Positions 1 through 6,874 are shown, numbered from the stretch's first letter. The stretch: DNA of 12,798 nt from Candidatus Thorarchaeota archaeon (GCA_020355105.1 CP070658.1:2440968-2453765), one strand, 5' to 3'. Notes: generated by a model not told the origin, from the sequence alone. Numbers and translations are program-made.

Positions 1-792
1 ACCCTTCCAGGACCCGAATTGGACCAACTGGCATCACTGGAACGGGTTGAAGCGGAGCTTAGAGTGGCGCTGTCGGTTCTTGATGAGGTTCATGTCGATG
101 TCATTCTTGTAGACGGTTCGCTCTTCCACCATCCAAAAGACCGTCCTCAGATTGGCTCCCTAGCTTATGAGAAGTTCCAAGAAGTGACAGCACTGTATAG
201 GCTGCTCTACAATCGAACGATGAAGAAGAACGTAGTCCTGGCTGGCATCGTGAAGGACAGTCGTTCAACGCGCTTGGTGAACACCTTGGGTGATATCCTT
301 CCACATGTCATGAGGGACCCCTCTGTCTTTGAGATGTTGCAGGGGGTTGATTATCGTTGGCTACTCAAGATCTCAAGAGACTGCGACTTGCTTGACACAT
401 TCCTAGAAGAGGGAGAACGAACCTACGCATTCAGGTACTCGGCAGAACTCCCACAGAACTCGAATGCCTCTTCGGATGACATTTCTTCGTGGGCTTCTTC
501 AATCTTGGTTACTTATCTGAAGACGGCACGGGACGACTTGCCACTCAGAATAGAAGTTCTCGTTGACGAGGACAATGGAACAACACAACTGGACAGAGCA
601 CTCTCCGTGATACTACCACTGTCTTGGCAGCACCCGGAGTATGGTGTTCCAACTCCAATCCTGGAGGCCGACGCCCGGGCAAGAATCAGTAACAACGAAA
701 CACAGATCGTTATCGATAGACTGATGGCATTGTCGGGTTTGACCTACGCCACACTTGAGAGAAGACGTTCTAGGAATCCGTTTGGAGGTTAG
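1..792 (+). CDS. nurA: NurA-family 5'-3' nuclease, 5'-truncated by the window edge
   Basis: The frame is open from base 1 (T-L-P-G-P-E before the first possible TTG at 19), so the true start and N-terminus lie outside the window. NurA is the Mn-dependent nuclease that works with the HerA hexamer in DNA end resection. The LVDGSL motif has its Asp at codon 38 and lies about 20 residues after an E-rich helix (ERVEAELR). This matches my recollection of the second and third acidic active-site residues of NurA. GIVKDSRS follows at codons 82-89, and the C-terminal PTPILEADARARI motif precedes a terminal helix. The first catalytic Asp would lie in the missing N-terminal part of roughly 90-100 residues. 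The stop is 4 nt before the herA TTG, so the two genes are surely co-transcribed. In the C-terminal motif I see Val and Asp where Tyr and His are usual. Family assignment is firm in combination with HerA next door. Confidence 0.88.
   Translation, partial: TLPGPELDQLASLERVEAELRVALSVLDEVHVDVILVDGSLFHHPKDRPQIGSLAYEKFQEVTALYRLLYNRTMKKNVVLAGIVKDSRSTRLVNTLGDILPHVMRDPSVFEMLQGVDYRWLLKISRDCDLLDTFLEEGERTYAFRYSAELPQNSNASSDDISSWASSILVTYLKTARDDLPLRIEVLVDEDNGTTQLDRALSVILPLSWQHPEYGVPTPILEADARARISNNETQIVIDRLMALSGLTYATLERRRSRNPFGG
784..789 (+). promoter_or_regulatory. Shine-Dalgarno site that decides the herA start
   Basis: GGAGGT lies inside the last codons of nurA, with a 7-nt spacer to the TTG at 797. It selects TTG 797 over the TTG at 755, which has no such site and would overlap nurA by 38 nt. 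It implies translational coupling of herA to nurA. Confidence 0.8.
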
Positions 793-796
793 TACA

Positions 797-2311
797 TTGA
801 CCGAAAAAAAGCCCTATGCCAAGATTGGAACCGTCATCTGCGAACATGACTCGCCCAACGTCATGAACTTCTCCTTCGTCGTTGAAGGCGATGTTGAGGA
901 TCTTGTTGTTCGAAGAGGCGAGTTCGTTATTGTTGATACCAAGGATGGAACAGTCATAGCAAGAGTTCAGAATCTTGTGAGAGTGAATCGCTACTATCAG
1001 CATGCTGAGGCTGTGAGAGAATACCAATCACGGGGTGAGCCTTTGCGTTCTATATTTCCCACAGATCGATGGCAATACACCGTTGCAAAGGTACAGGTTT
1101 TGGGACTCTGGTTTGAAGATAGACCCCTCCGACCCTATTTCGCGGTTTCTCCCGGTGCACAAGTTCGAAGAGTGAAAGAGGATATCCTTGCAGCCTTCCT
1201 GAAACTGGACCGTGAGGAAGGACTCAGACTTGGCAAGTTGGCTCATCACGAGCTGGAGTTTAGCCCGTCGATTGATCGACTACTCTCCAAACACCTCGCA
1301 ATCCTAGCTATGAGTGGCGCCGGCAAGTCCTATTTCGTGTCAGTGCTACTAGAAGAGATGCTGAAACGTAGGAAGGAACAGGGCCGATTGGCCATAATTG
1401 TGGTTGACGTGCATGGAGAATACACGTATCTCAAGAACCTGACTCCGAGCTCCCTAGAAATCCAAGATGGACTCATTGACGTAGAGCACATTCGTGCATC
1501 GCATATTCAAATCCCCGTGAAGTCCCTGGAGGCAGAGGCATTAGGCGCACTTGTTGCTGATATGAGTGCAGTTCAAGTGAGAGATCTGAGAAGAGTAATT
1601 GCTGAAATGCGCAAGACGAAACAAGATGGTTACACGCTCAATGACATCATAGACTACGTTAGAAATGATGAAACCATCAGTAAGAACACGCGAGAGGCGC
1701 TTGTTGGCTGGCTCATCAACTTGGAAGACACAGGTCTGTTTGGCCGAGAAGCTTTGCCAGATATCACTAGTACAGTGAAATCAGGGAAACTCACACTAAT
1801 CGATCTGAGTGACTTCATAAGTCTCAAGAAGAAACAGATTGTTGTTTCCCATCTGGTCAATGAACTCCTCTACCTGCGACGTCGAGGGACAATACCCCCG
1901 TTCCTACTAGTCCTTGAAGAGGCTCATCAGTTCTGTCCTGAGAGCCGCCATGAACTTGCTCTTCCGAAGAGTCGTATCGAAACAATTGCTAGGGAGGGAC
2001 GCAAATTCTTCGCGCTGCTCTGCTTGATATCCCAAAGACCGGTGAAACTGTCCACCACAGTCCTAAGCCAGTGTAGCAATCAGGCCATTCTACGGGCCAC
2101 TAATCCCTACGACCTAGAGCATATTGGTCGTAGTAGTGAAGGCATCGATCGAGAAGCCCTAGATACAATAACCACTCTGGAGGTAGGTGAAGCACTCTTT
2201 GTAGGAGAAACAGTTTCGGTACCTACCTTCGTAAAGATACGTAAAAGACACTTCGAACCCACCGGAACCATTCAAGACCTATCACAGGCCATGAAGAAGA
2301 CGGACAAGTAG
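797..2311 (+). CDS. herA: HerA DNA translocase/helicase (HAS-barrel plus FtsK-like ATPase)
   Basis: This 504-aa protein is a hexameric ATP-driven DNA translocase that partners NurA in resection of DNA ends for homologous recombination. Residues about 1-140 form the beta-rich HAS-barrel (KIGTVICEHDSPN and onward). The ATPase core follows: Walker A AMSGAGKS at 171-178, the HerA signature VVDVHGEY near 202-209 (Asp204), Walker B with catalytic acidic pair LVLEEAH near 371-377, and the REGRKF segment at 399-404 carrying the probable trans-acting arginine. A sensor-like SQRP and LSQCSNQAILRATNP stretch comes next. Length is normal for the family. The start is TTG at 797, chosen from the GGAGGT site just upstream. 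The gene directly follows nurA with a 4-nt gap. mre11 and rad50, which often join this cluster, are not in the window and could lie upstream of it. Confidence 0.95.
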   Translation: MTEKKPYAKIGTVICEHDSPNVMNFSFVVEGDVEDLVVRRGEFVIVDTKDGTVIARVQNLVRVNRYYQHAEAVREYQSRGEPLRSIFPTDRWQYTVAKVQVLGLWFEDRPLRPYFAVSPGAQVRRVKEDILAAFLKLDREEGLRLGKLAHHELEFSPSIDRLLSKHLAILAMSGAGKSYFVSVLLEEMLKRRKEQGRLAIIVVDVHGEYTYLKNLTPSSLEIQDGLIDVEHIRASHIQIPVKSLEAEALGALVADMSAVQVRDLRRVIAEMRKTKQDGYTLNDIIDYVRNDETISKNTREALVGWLINLEDTGLFGREALPDITSTVKSGKLTLIDLSDFISLKKKQIVVSHLVNELLYLRRRGTIPPFLLVLEEAHQFCPESRHELALPKSRIETIAREGRKFFALLCLISQRPVKLSTTVLSQCSNQAILRATNPYDLEHIGRSSEGIDREALDTITTLEVGEALFVGETVSVPTFVKIRKRHFEPTGTIQDLSQAMKKTDK

Positions 2312-2404
2312 CTCACCACCAACAGCCCAAAACACGGAACCTCTCGCAATAACAGTCAAAAAGAAAGTCCACTAGCTACCTCTTGTAATCAAACCGAAGA
2401 ATTT

Positions 2405-2410
2405 GAGGGT
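2405..2410 (+). promoter_or_regulatory. Shine-Dalgarno site of the 2419 gene
   Basis: GAGGGT lies 8 nt before the ATG at 2419. The preceding gap from herA (2312-2418) shows no convincing TATA box, so the gene is probably read through from nurA-herA. Confidence 0.55.
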
Positions 2411-2418
2411 TCAAGTCG

Positions 2419-2946
2419 ATGTCGGAAGAGAACCTGGCAGAAATCAAGAAACTCATTGACAGTATGCAGTCAGGATTAGTGGAGCTTTTCGATCAGCTAC
2501 GCGAACTGAGACGTCTTCTGGGGTCGACGGATGAATCTCCTGTATCTGACTCGCTCATATCCGCCTCCCTGTTCTCCGAGGTTTCGTCATCCACGCCAAC
2601 CGAAGCTGCAGCAGGAGATATAGACACAAATCAGGAGGAGCCCTTGCCAGACTCTGGAAGTCCAATCGTAGTAGATGAAACAGTAGCTCTTGTTCTTGAC
2701 CCCATTACAAATGAACTCCAAGCAAGCGACGCACCAGCTGATGTCATTGCTGGATATGTTCAGGCAGCAAAGGACTTCCTGATAAAGGAGGAATCCTCCA
2801 ACACCAAGGTAGCCCACGACATGGACGTCGTATTGAAGTTCCTCCAAGCAAGAGGAAAGAAAGGGATTCGTCCCAAGGAACGCGATAACATTCTCAAGAG
2901 AATCAAGAGATGGAGGGTTCACCTATCTGCCTATGGTGAAACCTGA
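2419..2946 (+). CDS. Hypothetical protein with N-terminal coiled coil and basic helical C-terminus
   Basis: I do not recognise this 175-aa protein. Residues 1-35 read as an amphipathic, coiled-coil-like helix (AEIKKLIDSMQSGLVELFDQLRELRRLL, described here by its leucine/isoleucine spacing). Residues about 36-88 are a Ser/Thr/Glu/Asp/Pro-rich acidic linker, probably disordered. Residues about 103-175 are helical again and turn strongly basic near the end (QARGKKGIRPKERDN, then KRIKRWR). No signal peptide, membrane segment, cysteine motif or catalytic pattern is visible. The ATG has a GAGGGT site 8 nt upstream. The gene lies 107 nt after herA on the same strand, so a role linked to HerA-NurA is possible by position only. 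The codon use and SD indicate a real gene. An oligomerising helix plus a basic tail would suit a small DNA- or protein-binding adaptor, but that is inference. Confidence 0.75.
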   Translation: MSEENLAEIKKLIDSMQSGLVELFDQLRELRRLLGSTDESPVSDSLISASLFSEVSSSTPTEAAAGDIDTNQEEPLPDSGSPIVVDETVALVLDPITNELQASDAPADVIAGYVQAAKDFLIKEESSNTKVAHDMDVVLKFLQARGKKGIRPKERDNILKRIKRWRVHLSAYGET

Positions 2947-3003
2947 TCTCTCCAAGAGTAGGCTTCACTACTGGCCTTTTGCTCTCTAGTCGAACAAGAA
3001 AGG

Positions 3004-3023
3004 TCATCCGGCATCCCGGATGA
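3004..3023. terminator. Perfect 8-bp inverted repeat between convergent genes
   Basis: TCATCCGG and CCGGATGA are exact reverse complements separated by a CATC tetraloop. The element sits 58 nt after the stop of the 2419 gene and 18 nt after the stop of the minus-strand ArsR gene. A bidirectional 3'-end hairpin is the natural reading. It is not followed by a long T-run on either strand, so its role in termination as opposed to mRNA stability is uncertain. Confidence 0.5.
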
Positions 3024-3040
3024 AACCAAGAATTAGTCGG

Positions 3041-3331
3041 CTACTCCAAATCGATGATGATTCTCTTGACTTTGGTCCAAGAAATCTTCTTCAGACCATG
3101 CTGTCCAGGTTCGTAGCGGCAGTCCAACAGTTTTGATTCATGCAGAATCTTGATCTGGGCACTGGCATTCGCCTCTGTTCCACCGAGGTGTCGTGCCACT
3201 CGTGTAACATCCTTCTCTTCTTGAAGAAGCAGACGCAGGATCTTTAGTCTAGTTCCAGATGAAAGTGCTCGTCCAATCTTTAGTATAGTGTCATTGTCGT
3301 TGATTTGTAGTGTTTCTGACAGTTCTAACAC
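3041..3331 (-). CDS. ArsR-type winged-helix transcriptional regulator
   Basis: This 96-aa protein has the small single-domain ArsR/wHTH plan. After about 12 leading residues comes the helix ILKIGRALSSGTRLKILRLLL, then VTRVARHLGG as the first HTH helix. TEANASAQIKILHESKLL is the recognition helix, and a beta-wing with a basic turn (CRYEPGQHGLKKISW) leads to a last helix. The start is GTG at 3331: an in-frame TGA lies a few codons upstream and no other start codon occurs in the first 20 codons. Only one Cys (in LLDCRYEPG) is present, so there is no obvious CxC metal site and the effector is unknown. It is divergent from the DUF460 gene, with a 139-nt region between them holding a TATA box for each gene and paired repeats. 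Autoregulation and control of the divergent gene are plausible, but that is inference. Confidence 0.85.
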   Translation of the reverse strand: MLELSETLQINDNDTILKIGRALSSGTRLKILRLLLQEEKDVTRVARHLGGTEANASAQIKILHESKLLDCRYEPGQHGLKKISWTKVKRIIIDLE

Positions 3332-3343
3332 CTCGCATGAGTG
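3332..3343. repeat. Repeat element copy 1 (candidate operator), ArsR side
   Basis: CTCGCATGAGTG, partly palindromic (CTC-N4-GAG), lies directly before the GTG start of the ArsR gene and over its predicted transcription start near 3344. A second copy is found at 3449-3462. Confidence 0.4.
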
Positions 3344-3359
3344 TCATCTGTTGCTCAAG

Positions 3360-3378
3360 CAAGTCTTTATTATACTTG
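3360..3378 (-). promoter_or_regulatory. TATA box of the ArsR gene, framed by an inverted repeat
   Basis: On the minus strand TATAATAAA (3374 to 3366) stands about 26 nt before an expected start near 3344, giving a leader of about 13 nt. The box lies inside CAAGT-N9-ACTTG (3360-3364 and 3374-3378). A repressor dimer bound there would block TBP, which would suit autoregulation by ArsR. The box also reads as TTTATTATA on the plus strand. Confidence 0.45.
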
Positions 3379-3428
3379 TTGTTTGGGGATGTCTTTCTGC
3401 CTAGTACGCTTCTGGAGAGAGGTCAATC

Positions 3429-3435
3429 CTTATAG
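3429..3435 (+). promoter_or_regulatory. TATA box of the DUF460 gene
   Basis: CTTATAG gives a predicted transcription start near 3458-3460, 11-13 nt before the ATG at 3471. No good Shine-Dalgarno site is seen before that ATG, which agrees with a very short leader. Confidence 0.45.
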
Positions 3436-3448
3436 CCAAACCATCGAA

Positions 3449-3462
3449 CTCGCATCTGAGTG
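3449..3462. repeat. Repeat element copy 2 (candidate operator), DUF460 side
   Basis: CTCGCATCTGAGTG matches copy 1 (3332-3343) except for an inserted CT. It contains ACTC-N6-GAGT if the preceding A is included. It overlaps the predicted transcription start of the DUF460 gene. Confidence 0.4.
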
Positions 3463-3470
3463 CTGAGCCA

Positions 3471-5489
3471 ATGGGCGATGAACACGAGTTCATAGTTGGA
3501 TTCGACATTTTGCCAAGCCAAAGTCCTAAGTCGAAGAAGAGTCCGAAGTTCGCGTGTGTGACGATGCATGATGGAGTAGTGTTGAGTGAGTATGCTGAGA
3601 TCTCACGCGGAGCACTTCTCAAGATTGTTCGAGAGATTCGACCAAAGTGGTTCTGCACTGACAACATATTCGAGATAGTCCCCGATAGCAAATCCCTGTT
3701 TCAACTAGTAGACCGAATCCCTTCAGAAACGCGAGTTGTCCAGGTTACTGGTATACCACCGCGTCAGGTCTCTCTGAAAAGGCTTGCAAAGAAACATGGA
3801 CTACACGCCCGCGGAAGACTTGGACCTCTTGAATCCGCAAAGATTGCAGCCAAGCTAGCATCATTGGGCATTGGACACAGCCTCGAGTGCTTTGGGGAGC
3901 AGACAGAGATCAAGATTACACGAGGTAGGAAACCAGGACGTGGTGGTCAGAGTGCCAATCGTTTCAGACGAAAGGTACATTCACAGATTCAACAGATGAC
4001 ACGTTTCATCGAGGAACAAATCAAGACTTCGGATATCGAATACGAACTGGATGTTAGAAAGTCCGACTTTGGATATGCCAGCGCTCGCATAATTGCATAT
4101 GCTCCTCTACCCGCAATTCGTGGGCTTGTAGAGCCGAAGCGTGGTGGAGACTTCAATGTCATAGTATCCCCGGTCAGGAAGACAGTCGAGTTTCTCCCTT
4201 TGGAACCCAAACCCGCACCAAGCTCGCCTCGTCCCAGATACTTCATACTCGGAATAGACCCAGGTTCTACTGCTGCAATCTGTCTGTTGACCCTAGAAGG
4301 AAGAATCCACCTTCTGAAGAGTGGCAAATCTCTAACCCGGACTGACATGATAAGACAGGTCTATGAGAATGGTATTCCGATAATGATTGCCACCGATGTA
4401 AGTCCCGTTCCTCATTTTGTGAAAAAGATAGCAAGCACTGTGAATGCAGAGTTGTATGTGCCAAAGAAGGAGATTTCTGTTGCTGACAAGCAGGAGCTCG
4501 CAAGAGAGTTCTCTGAAGGCACACGAATCAAGAACGCTCATGAACGTGATGCTCTGACGGCAGCAGTGTACGCGTTCAGAAGCATACAATCAAAGCTGCA
4601 ACAGATAGACAAGAAGACACGCGAGGAACAGATTCCAGTTGACAGAAACCAGCTAAAAGCTCTGGTAATCAAGGGCATGCCCGTGAAGGAGGCGATAAAC
4701 AGTCTACTTCATGAGGAGTCAGAAGAGGCTGACTTGGTCCCAGAGCCTGCACCTACTGAAGAACCTCTCACCCAAGAACGTTATGATGCCCTTCTTGGAA
4801 GGTACAGAGATGCTCAGGCCGAGATTGCAGTACTCCTAGAGAAAATCGAGGACTTGAACCACTTTGTGGAGTTTCTGAGGTTCAGAGAGAGCGAGATGCT
4901 TGACAGCCTTGAAATTGTAAGAAGTAAGAACTACTGGAAGGTCAAACGAGACCGCGAGGTGGCGAAGAAGGAGAAGGAACTGAGTCATTTTAGGCGAGAG
5001 AATCAGGAACTCCAGAAGGACCTAGAAGCTCAAAGGAAGCGCCTCGAACTGTTAGTGGGAGTCAAACGTCTTGAGATTCGTGGTGACATGCTTGCTGTGA
5101 AGCTAATTCCACACTTCACAAGAGAGAGTATTGAAGAGTACATCCAGAAGGTTGGACTCAAGGGAGGCGACATTGTACTCTTTGAAGATGCAAGCGGGGG
5201 TGGTCCACAGACTGCGGGACTCTTGGTCGAGAAGGAGATACGTGCTGTGATTGTAGACACGCCGCTATCACATCTCTCTGAGGAAGAGCTTACTCAGTCC
5301 ACAATACCTGTGATAGATGCCAAGAAAGTGGAACTACAGAGAATTGACGAGTTTGCCTTCATCAGTCGAAAGAAGTTCGAGCAGCAGCTACAGAAATTCA
5401 TCAAGGAGGTTCGTGAGCGGGCTCGTCGCAAGGGTGAAGACGAGCTCGTTGAGCTTGTTGAACGCTACCGTCGAGAGGTAGAACGGTGA
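3471..5489 (+). CDS. DUF460 (COG2433) protein: RuvC/RNase H-like domain with long coiled coil
   Basis: This 672-aa archaeal protein belongs to COG2433, predicted nucleases of the RNase H fold with no settled function. A clear RuvC/YqgF-like domain spans about 255-385: FILGIDPGST (Asp263), IATDVSPVP (Asp309) and NAHERDAL (Glu358, Asp360), so the acidic residues expected for metal-dependent cleavage are kept. The first 145 residues resemble a second copy of the fold (VGFDI with Asp12, FCTDN with Asp64, LGPLESAKIAAKLA with Glu121). A very basic stretch at 148-172 (RGRKPGRGGQ, then NRFRRKVH) probably binds nucleic acid. Residues about 430-535 form a charged coiled coil. About 540-672 is a conserved C-terminal domain with a GGGPQTAG loop and a basic final helix. 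The ATG at 3471 follows the TATA box by a short distance. It is divergent from the ArsR gene and convergent with the Sm gene (33-nt gap). A role in DNA repair or RNA processing is possible; its substrate cannot be told from sequence. Confidence 0.9.
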   Translation: MGDEHEFIVGFDILPSQSPKSKKSPKFACVTMHDGVVLSEYAEISRGALLKIVREIRPKWFCTDNIFEIVPDSKSLFQLVDRIPSETRVVQVTGIPPRQVSLKRLAKKHGLHARGRLGPLESAKIAAKLASLGIGHSLECFGEQTEIKITRGRKPGRGGQSANRFRRKVHSQIQQMTRFIEEQIKTSDIEYELDVRKSDFGYASARIIAYAPLPAIRGLVEPKRGGDFNVIVSPVRKTVEFLPLEPKPAPSSPRPRYFILGIDPGSTAAICLLTLEGRIHLLKSGKSLTRTDMIRQVYENGIPIMIATDVSPVPHFVKKIASTVNAELYVPKKEISVADKQELAREFSEGTRIKNAHERDALTAAVYAFRSIQSKLQQIDKKTREEQIPVDRNQLKALVIKGMPVKEAINSLLHEESEEADLVPEPAPTEEPLTQERYDALLGRYRDAQAEIAVLLEKIEDLNHFVEFLRFRESEMLDSLEIVRSKNYWKVKRDREVAKKEKELSHFRRENQELQKDLEAQRKRLELLVGVKRLEIRGDMLAVKLIPHFTRESIEEYIQKVGLKGGDIVLFEDASGGGPQTAGLLVEKEIRAVIVDTPLSHLSEEELTQSTIPVIDAKKVELQRIDEFAFISRKKFEQQLQKFIKEVRERARRKGEDELVELVERYRREVER

Positions 5490-5522
5490 GCCAGAAGGGA
5501 CTCTCTAGACCGTGGAGTGGCG

Positions 5523-5750
5523 TCATGTAGGGATTTGAATCCAGAGTATGTTGTTCCCGCGCAAAAGAAGCTGACCATACTTGGCCTTAGTTTCATTACT
5601 CTCCAGCTCTTCCGCATCAGTAAGTGTCAGGTTCATGTACATATCACATCTCGTCAAACGACCACGGAATGTTCTCTGATCCTTCAGCTTGATTGAGATG
5701 ATATCGTTGAGAACCGCTTCCAGGGTCTTGATGGGCATATTCTGCGACAA
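5523..5750 (-). CDS. Archaeal Sm-like (LSm/SmAP) RNA-binding protein
   Basis: At 75 aa this is a single Sm fold, the type that forms hexa- or heptameric rings which bind U-rich RNA in the cytoplasm. The Sm1 motif runs from IISIKLKDQRTFRGRLTRCD to MNLTLTDAEE, with the characteristic G-x-L and D-x-x-MN. The Sm2 motif is GQLLLRGNNILWIQI, where RG-N is the RNA-contacting signature. The start is TTG at 5750, preceded by GAGGCG with an 8-nt spacer; an internal ATG at 5738 (M5) is the alternative. Archaeal LSm genes are often paired with eL37, but no eL37 gene is present here. The gene stands alone, divergent from kae1, with which it appears to share a TATA region, and convergent with the DUF460 gene. 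Confidence 0.93.
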   Translation of the reverse strand: MSQNMPIKTLEAVLNDIISIKLKDQRTFRGRLTRCDMYMNLTLTDAEELESNETKAKYGQLLLRGNNILWIQIPT

Positions 5751-5756
5751 GAGCTT

Positions 5757-5762
5757 CGCCTC
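5757..5762 (-). promoter_or_regulatory. Shine-Dalgarno site of the Sm gene
   Basis: On the minus strand GAGGCG (5762 to 5757) lies 8 nt before TTG 5750 and favours it over the ATG at 5738. Confidence 0.6.
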
Positions 5763-5783
5763 AACTCAGGGCCAGTTGTGCAC

Positions 5784-5792
5784 ATTATAAAG
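5784..5792. promoter_or_regulatory. Shared divergent TATA box for the Sm gene and kae1
   Basis: The minus strand reads CTTTATAAT, which predicts an Sm mRNA start near 5763 and a leader of about 13 nt carrying the Shine-Dalgarno site. The plus strand reads ATTATAAAG, which would start kae1 near 5814, with a leader of about 60 nt. No second TATA box is evident in the 125-nt region between the two genes, so one near-symmetrical box may serve both. Confidence 0.5.
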
Positions 5793-5875
5793 CCTTTGCT
5801 GGAATAGAAGTCGAATCCTTCACTCGTCAATGTTAAGTGTGGACTGGACCCCTACTCACAGGGAAACGGTTCAAA

Positions 5876-6874
5876 ATGCCTTTGATTTGTCTGGGTCTTG
5901 AAGGAACTGCACATTCCTTCGGTGCTGGGATTGTGTCTGGTGACGGAACCGTACTATCCAACGTCTGGGACATGTACTCGCCACCAACAGGTGGAATTCA
6001 TCCTCGGGAAGCAAGCCGTCATCATTCTGACGTGGGACCAACAGTAATTCGAAACGCTTTGGAGCGAGCAGGCATTAGTCCCCAGGAGATCAATCTGATA
6101 GCATTCTCCAGAGGCCCTGGTCTTGGACCTTGTCTCAGGACTACAGCAACAATAGCACGCACATTAGCGCTCAGGTTATCAGTCCCCCTGGTTGGAGTGA
6201 ACCATTGTATTGCCCACATAGAGATTGGCTGTCTTGAGTCCGCCTTTGAGGACCCTGTCACTGTATATGTTTCTGGAGGGAATACTCAGATAATCGCTTA
6301 TGCTGGAAAACGTTACCGCACCTTCGGTGAAACGCTTGACATCGCTGTCGGGAACATGCTCGATTCCTTTGGCCGAGCAGTAGGCATGCGTTTTCCCGCA
6401 GGACCTGAGATTGAACTGAAGGCAGAGAAGGCATCCAGTTACCATCAGCTTCCTTATTCCGTGAAAGGAATGGACCTAAGCTACTCCGGGATGTTGACTG
6501 CAGCGAGGAAACTACATTCTGAAGGAACGCCTCTCTCCGAGATTTGCTTTAGTGTTCAGGAAACCGCTTTCGGAATGCTTGCTGAGATTGCAGAGCGGGC
6601 CATTGCACACACTAAGAAAAGGGAACTTCTTCTGACTGGAGGGGTCGCCCGCAACGACCGACTCACAGACATTCTGAAAGGAGTGGCCAATAGGCACGAT
6701 GCCCGGTTTCACAGGGTGTCCCCACCTCTCGCCGGCGATCAAGGTGCAATGATTGCTTGGACAGGAGTGGTGCAACATAGAGCCGGGGATTCTCTGAAGA
6801 TTTCTGATTCCCACGTCTTGCCAAAGTGGCGTACTGATGAACAAGACATAGTCTGGAGGGAGGTTGATGGCTGA
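5876..6874 (+). CDS. kae1: Kae1/TsaD-family tRNA N6-threonylcarbamoyltransferase subunit of KEOPS
   Basis: Kae1 is the catalytic subunit of KEOPS. It transfers threonylcarbamoyl from TC-AMP to A37 of ANN-decoding tRNAs. The 332-aa protein has the ASKHA fold with the family N-terminus LGLEGTAHSFGAGIV. It has FSRGPGLGPCLR, the metal-binding histidines in VNHCIAHIE (His110 and His114), YVSGGNTQI and the LDIAVGNMLDSFGR region. The third metal ligand, Asp288, lies in AGDQGAMIAW. Most archaeal homologues I recall have Asn where this has Gln (GDQG against GDNG). The start ATG 5876 fits the family N-terminus; an upstream in-frame GTG at 5837 would add 13 residues unlike the family. No strong SD is seen. 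The 3' end overlaps bud32 by 8 nt in another frame. In many archaea Kae1 and Bud32 are fused; here they are separate but coupled. Confidence 0.96.
   Translation: MPLICLGLEGTAHSFGAGIVSGDGTVLSNVWDMYSPPTGGIHPREASRHHSDVGPTVIRNALERAGISPQEINLIAFSRGPGLGPCLRTTATIARTLALRLSVPLVGVNHCIAHIEIGCLESAFEDPVTVYVSGGNTQIIAYAGKRYRTFGETLDIAVGNMLDSFGRAVGMRFPAGPEIELKAEKASSYHQLPYSVKGMDLSYSGMLTAARKLHSEGTPLSEICFSVQETAFGMLAEIAERAIAHTKKRELLLTGGVARNDRLTDILKGVANRHDARFHRVSPPLAGDQGAMIAWTGVVQHRAGDSLKISDSHVLPKWRTDEQDIVWREVDG
6855..6863 (+). promoter_or_regulatory. Shine-Dalgarno site of bud32 within kae1
   Basis: GGAGGGAGG lies in the last codons of kae1. GGAGG at 6855-6859 is 7 nt before ATG 6867, which supports that start over the TTG at 6864 and implies coupled translation. 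Confidence 0.65.

Noticed and set aside
755..796. Upstream in-frame TTG (755) as the herA start
   Set aside because: It would overlap nurA by 38 nt and lacks a Shine-Dalgarno site, while TTG 797 has GGAGGT at ideal spacing and gives the normal family N-terminus.
2312..2418. herA-to-2419 gap as a promoter region
   Set aside because: No convincing TATA box or repeat is seen; I note only the Shine-Dalgarno site at its end.
2587..2922. 111-codon Cys-rich open frame antisense to the 2419 gene
   Set aside because: It is antisense to a frame with better start signals and shows no convincing motif; the cysteines are not in paired CxxC order.
3989..4589. Several antisense open frames opposite the RuvC-like domain of the DUF460 gene
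   Set aside because: They lie opposite conserved catalytic motifs and have no start signals or family features.
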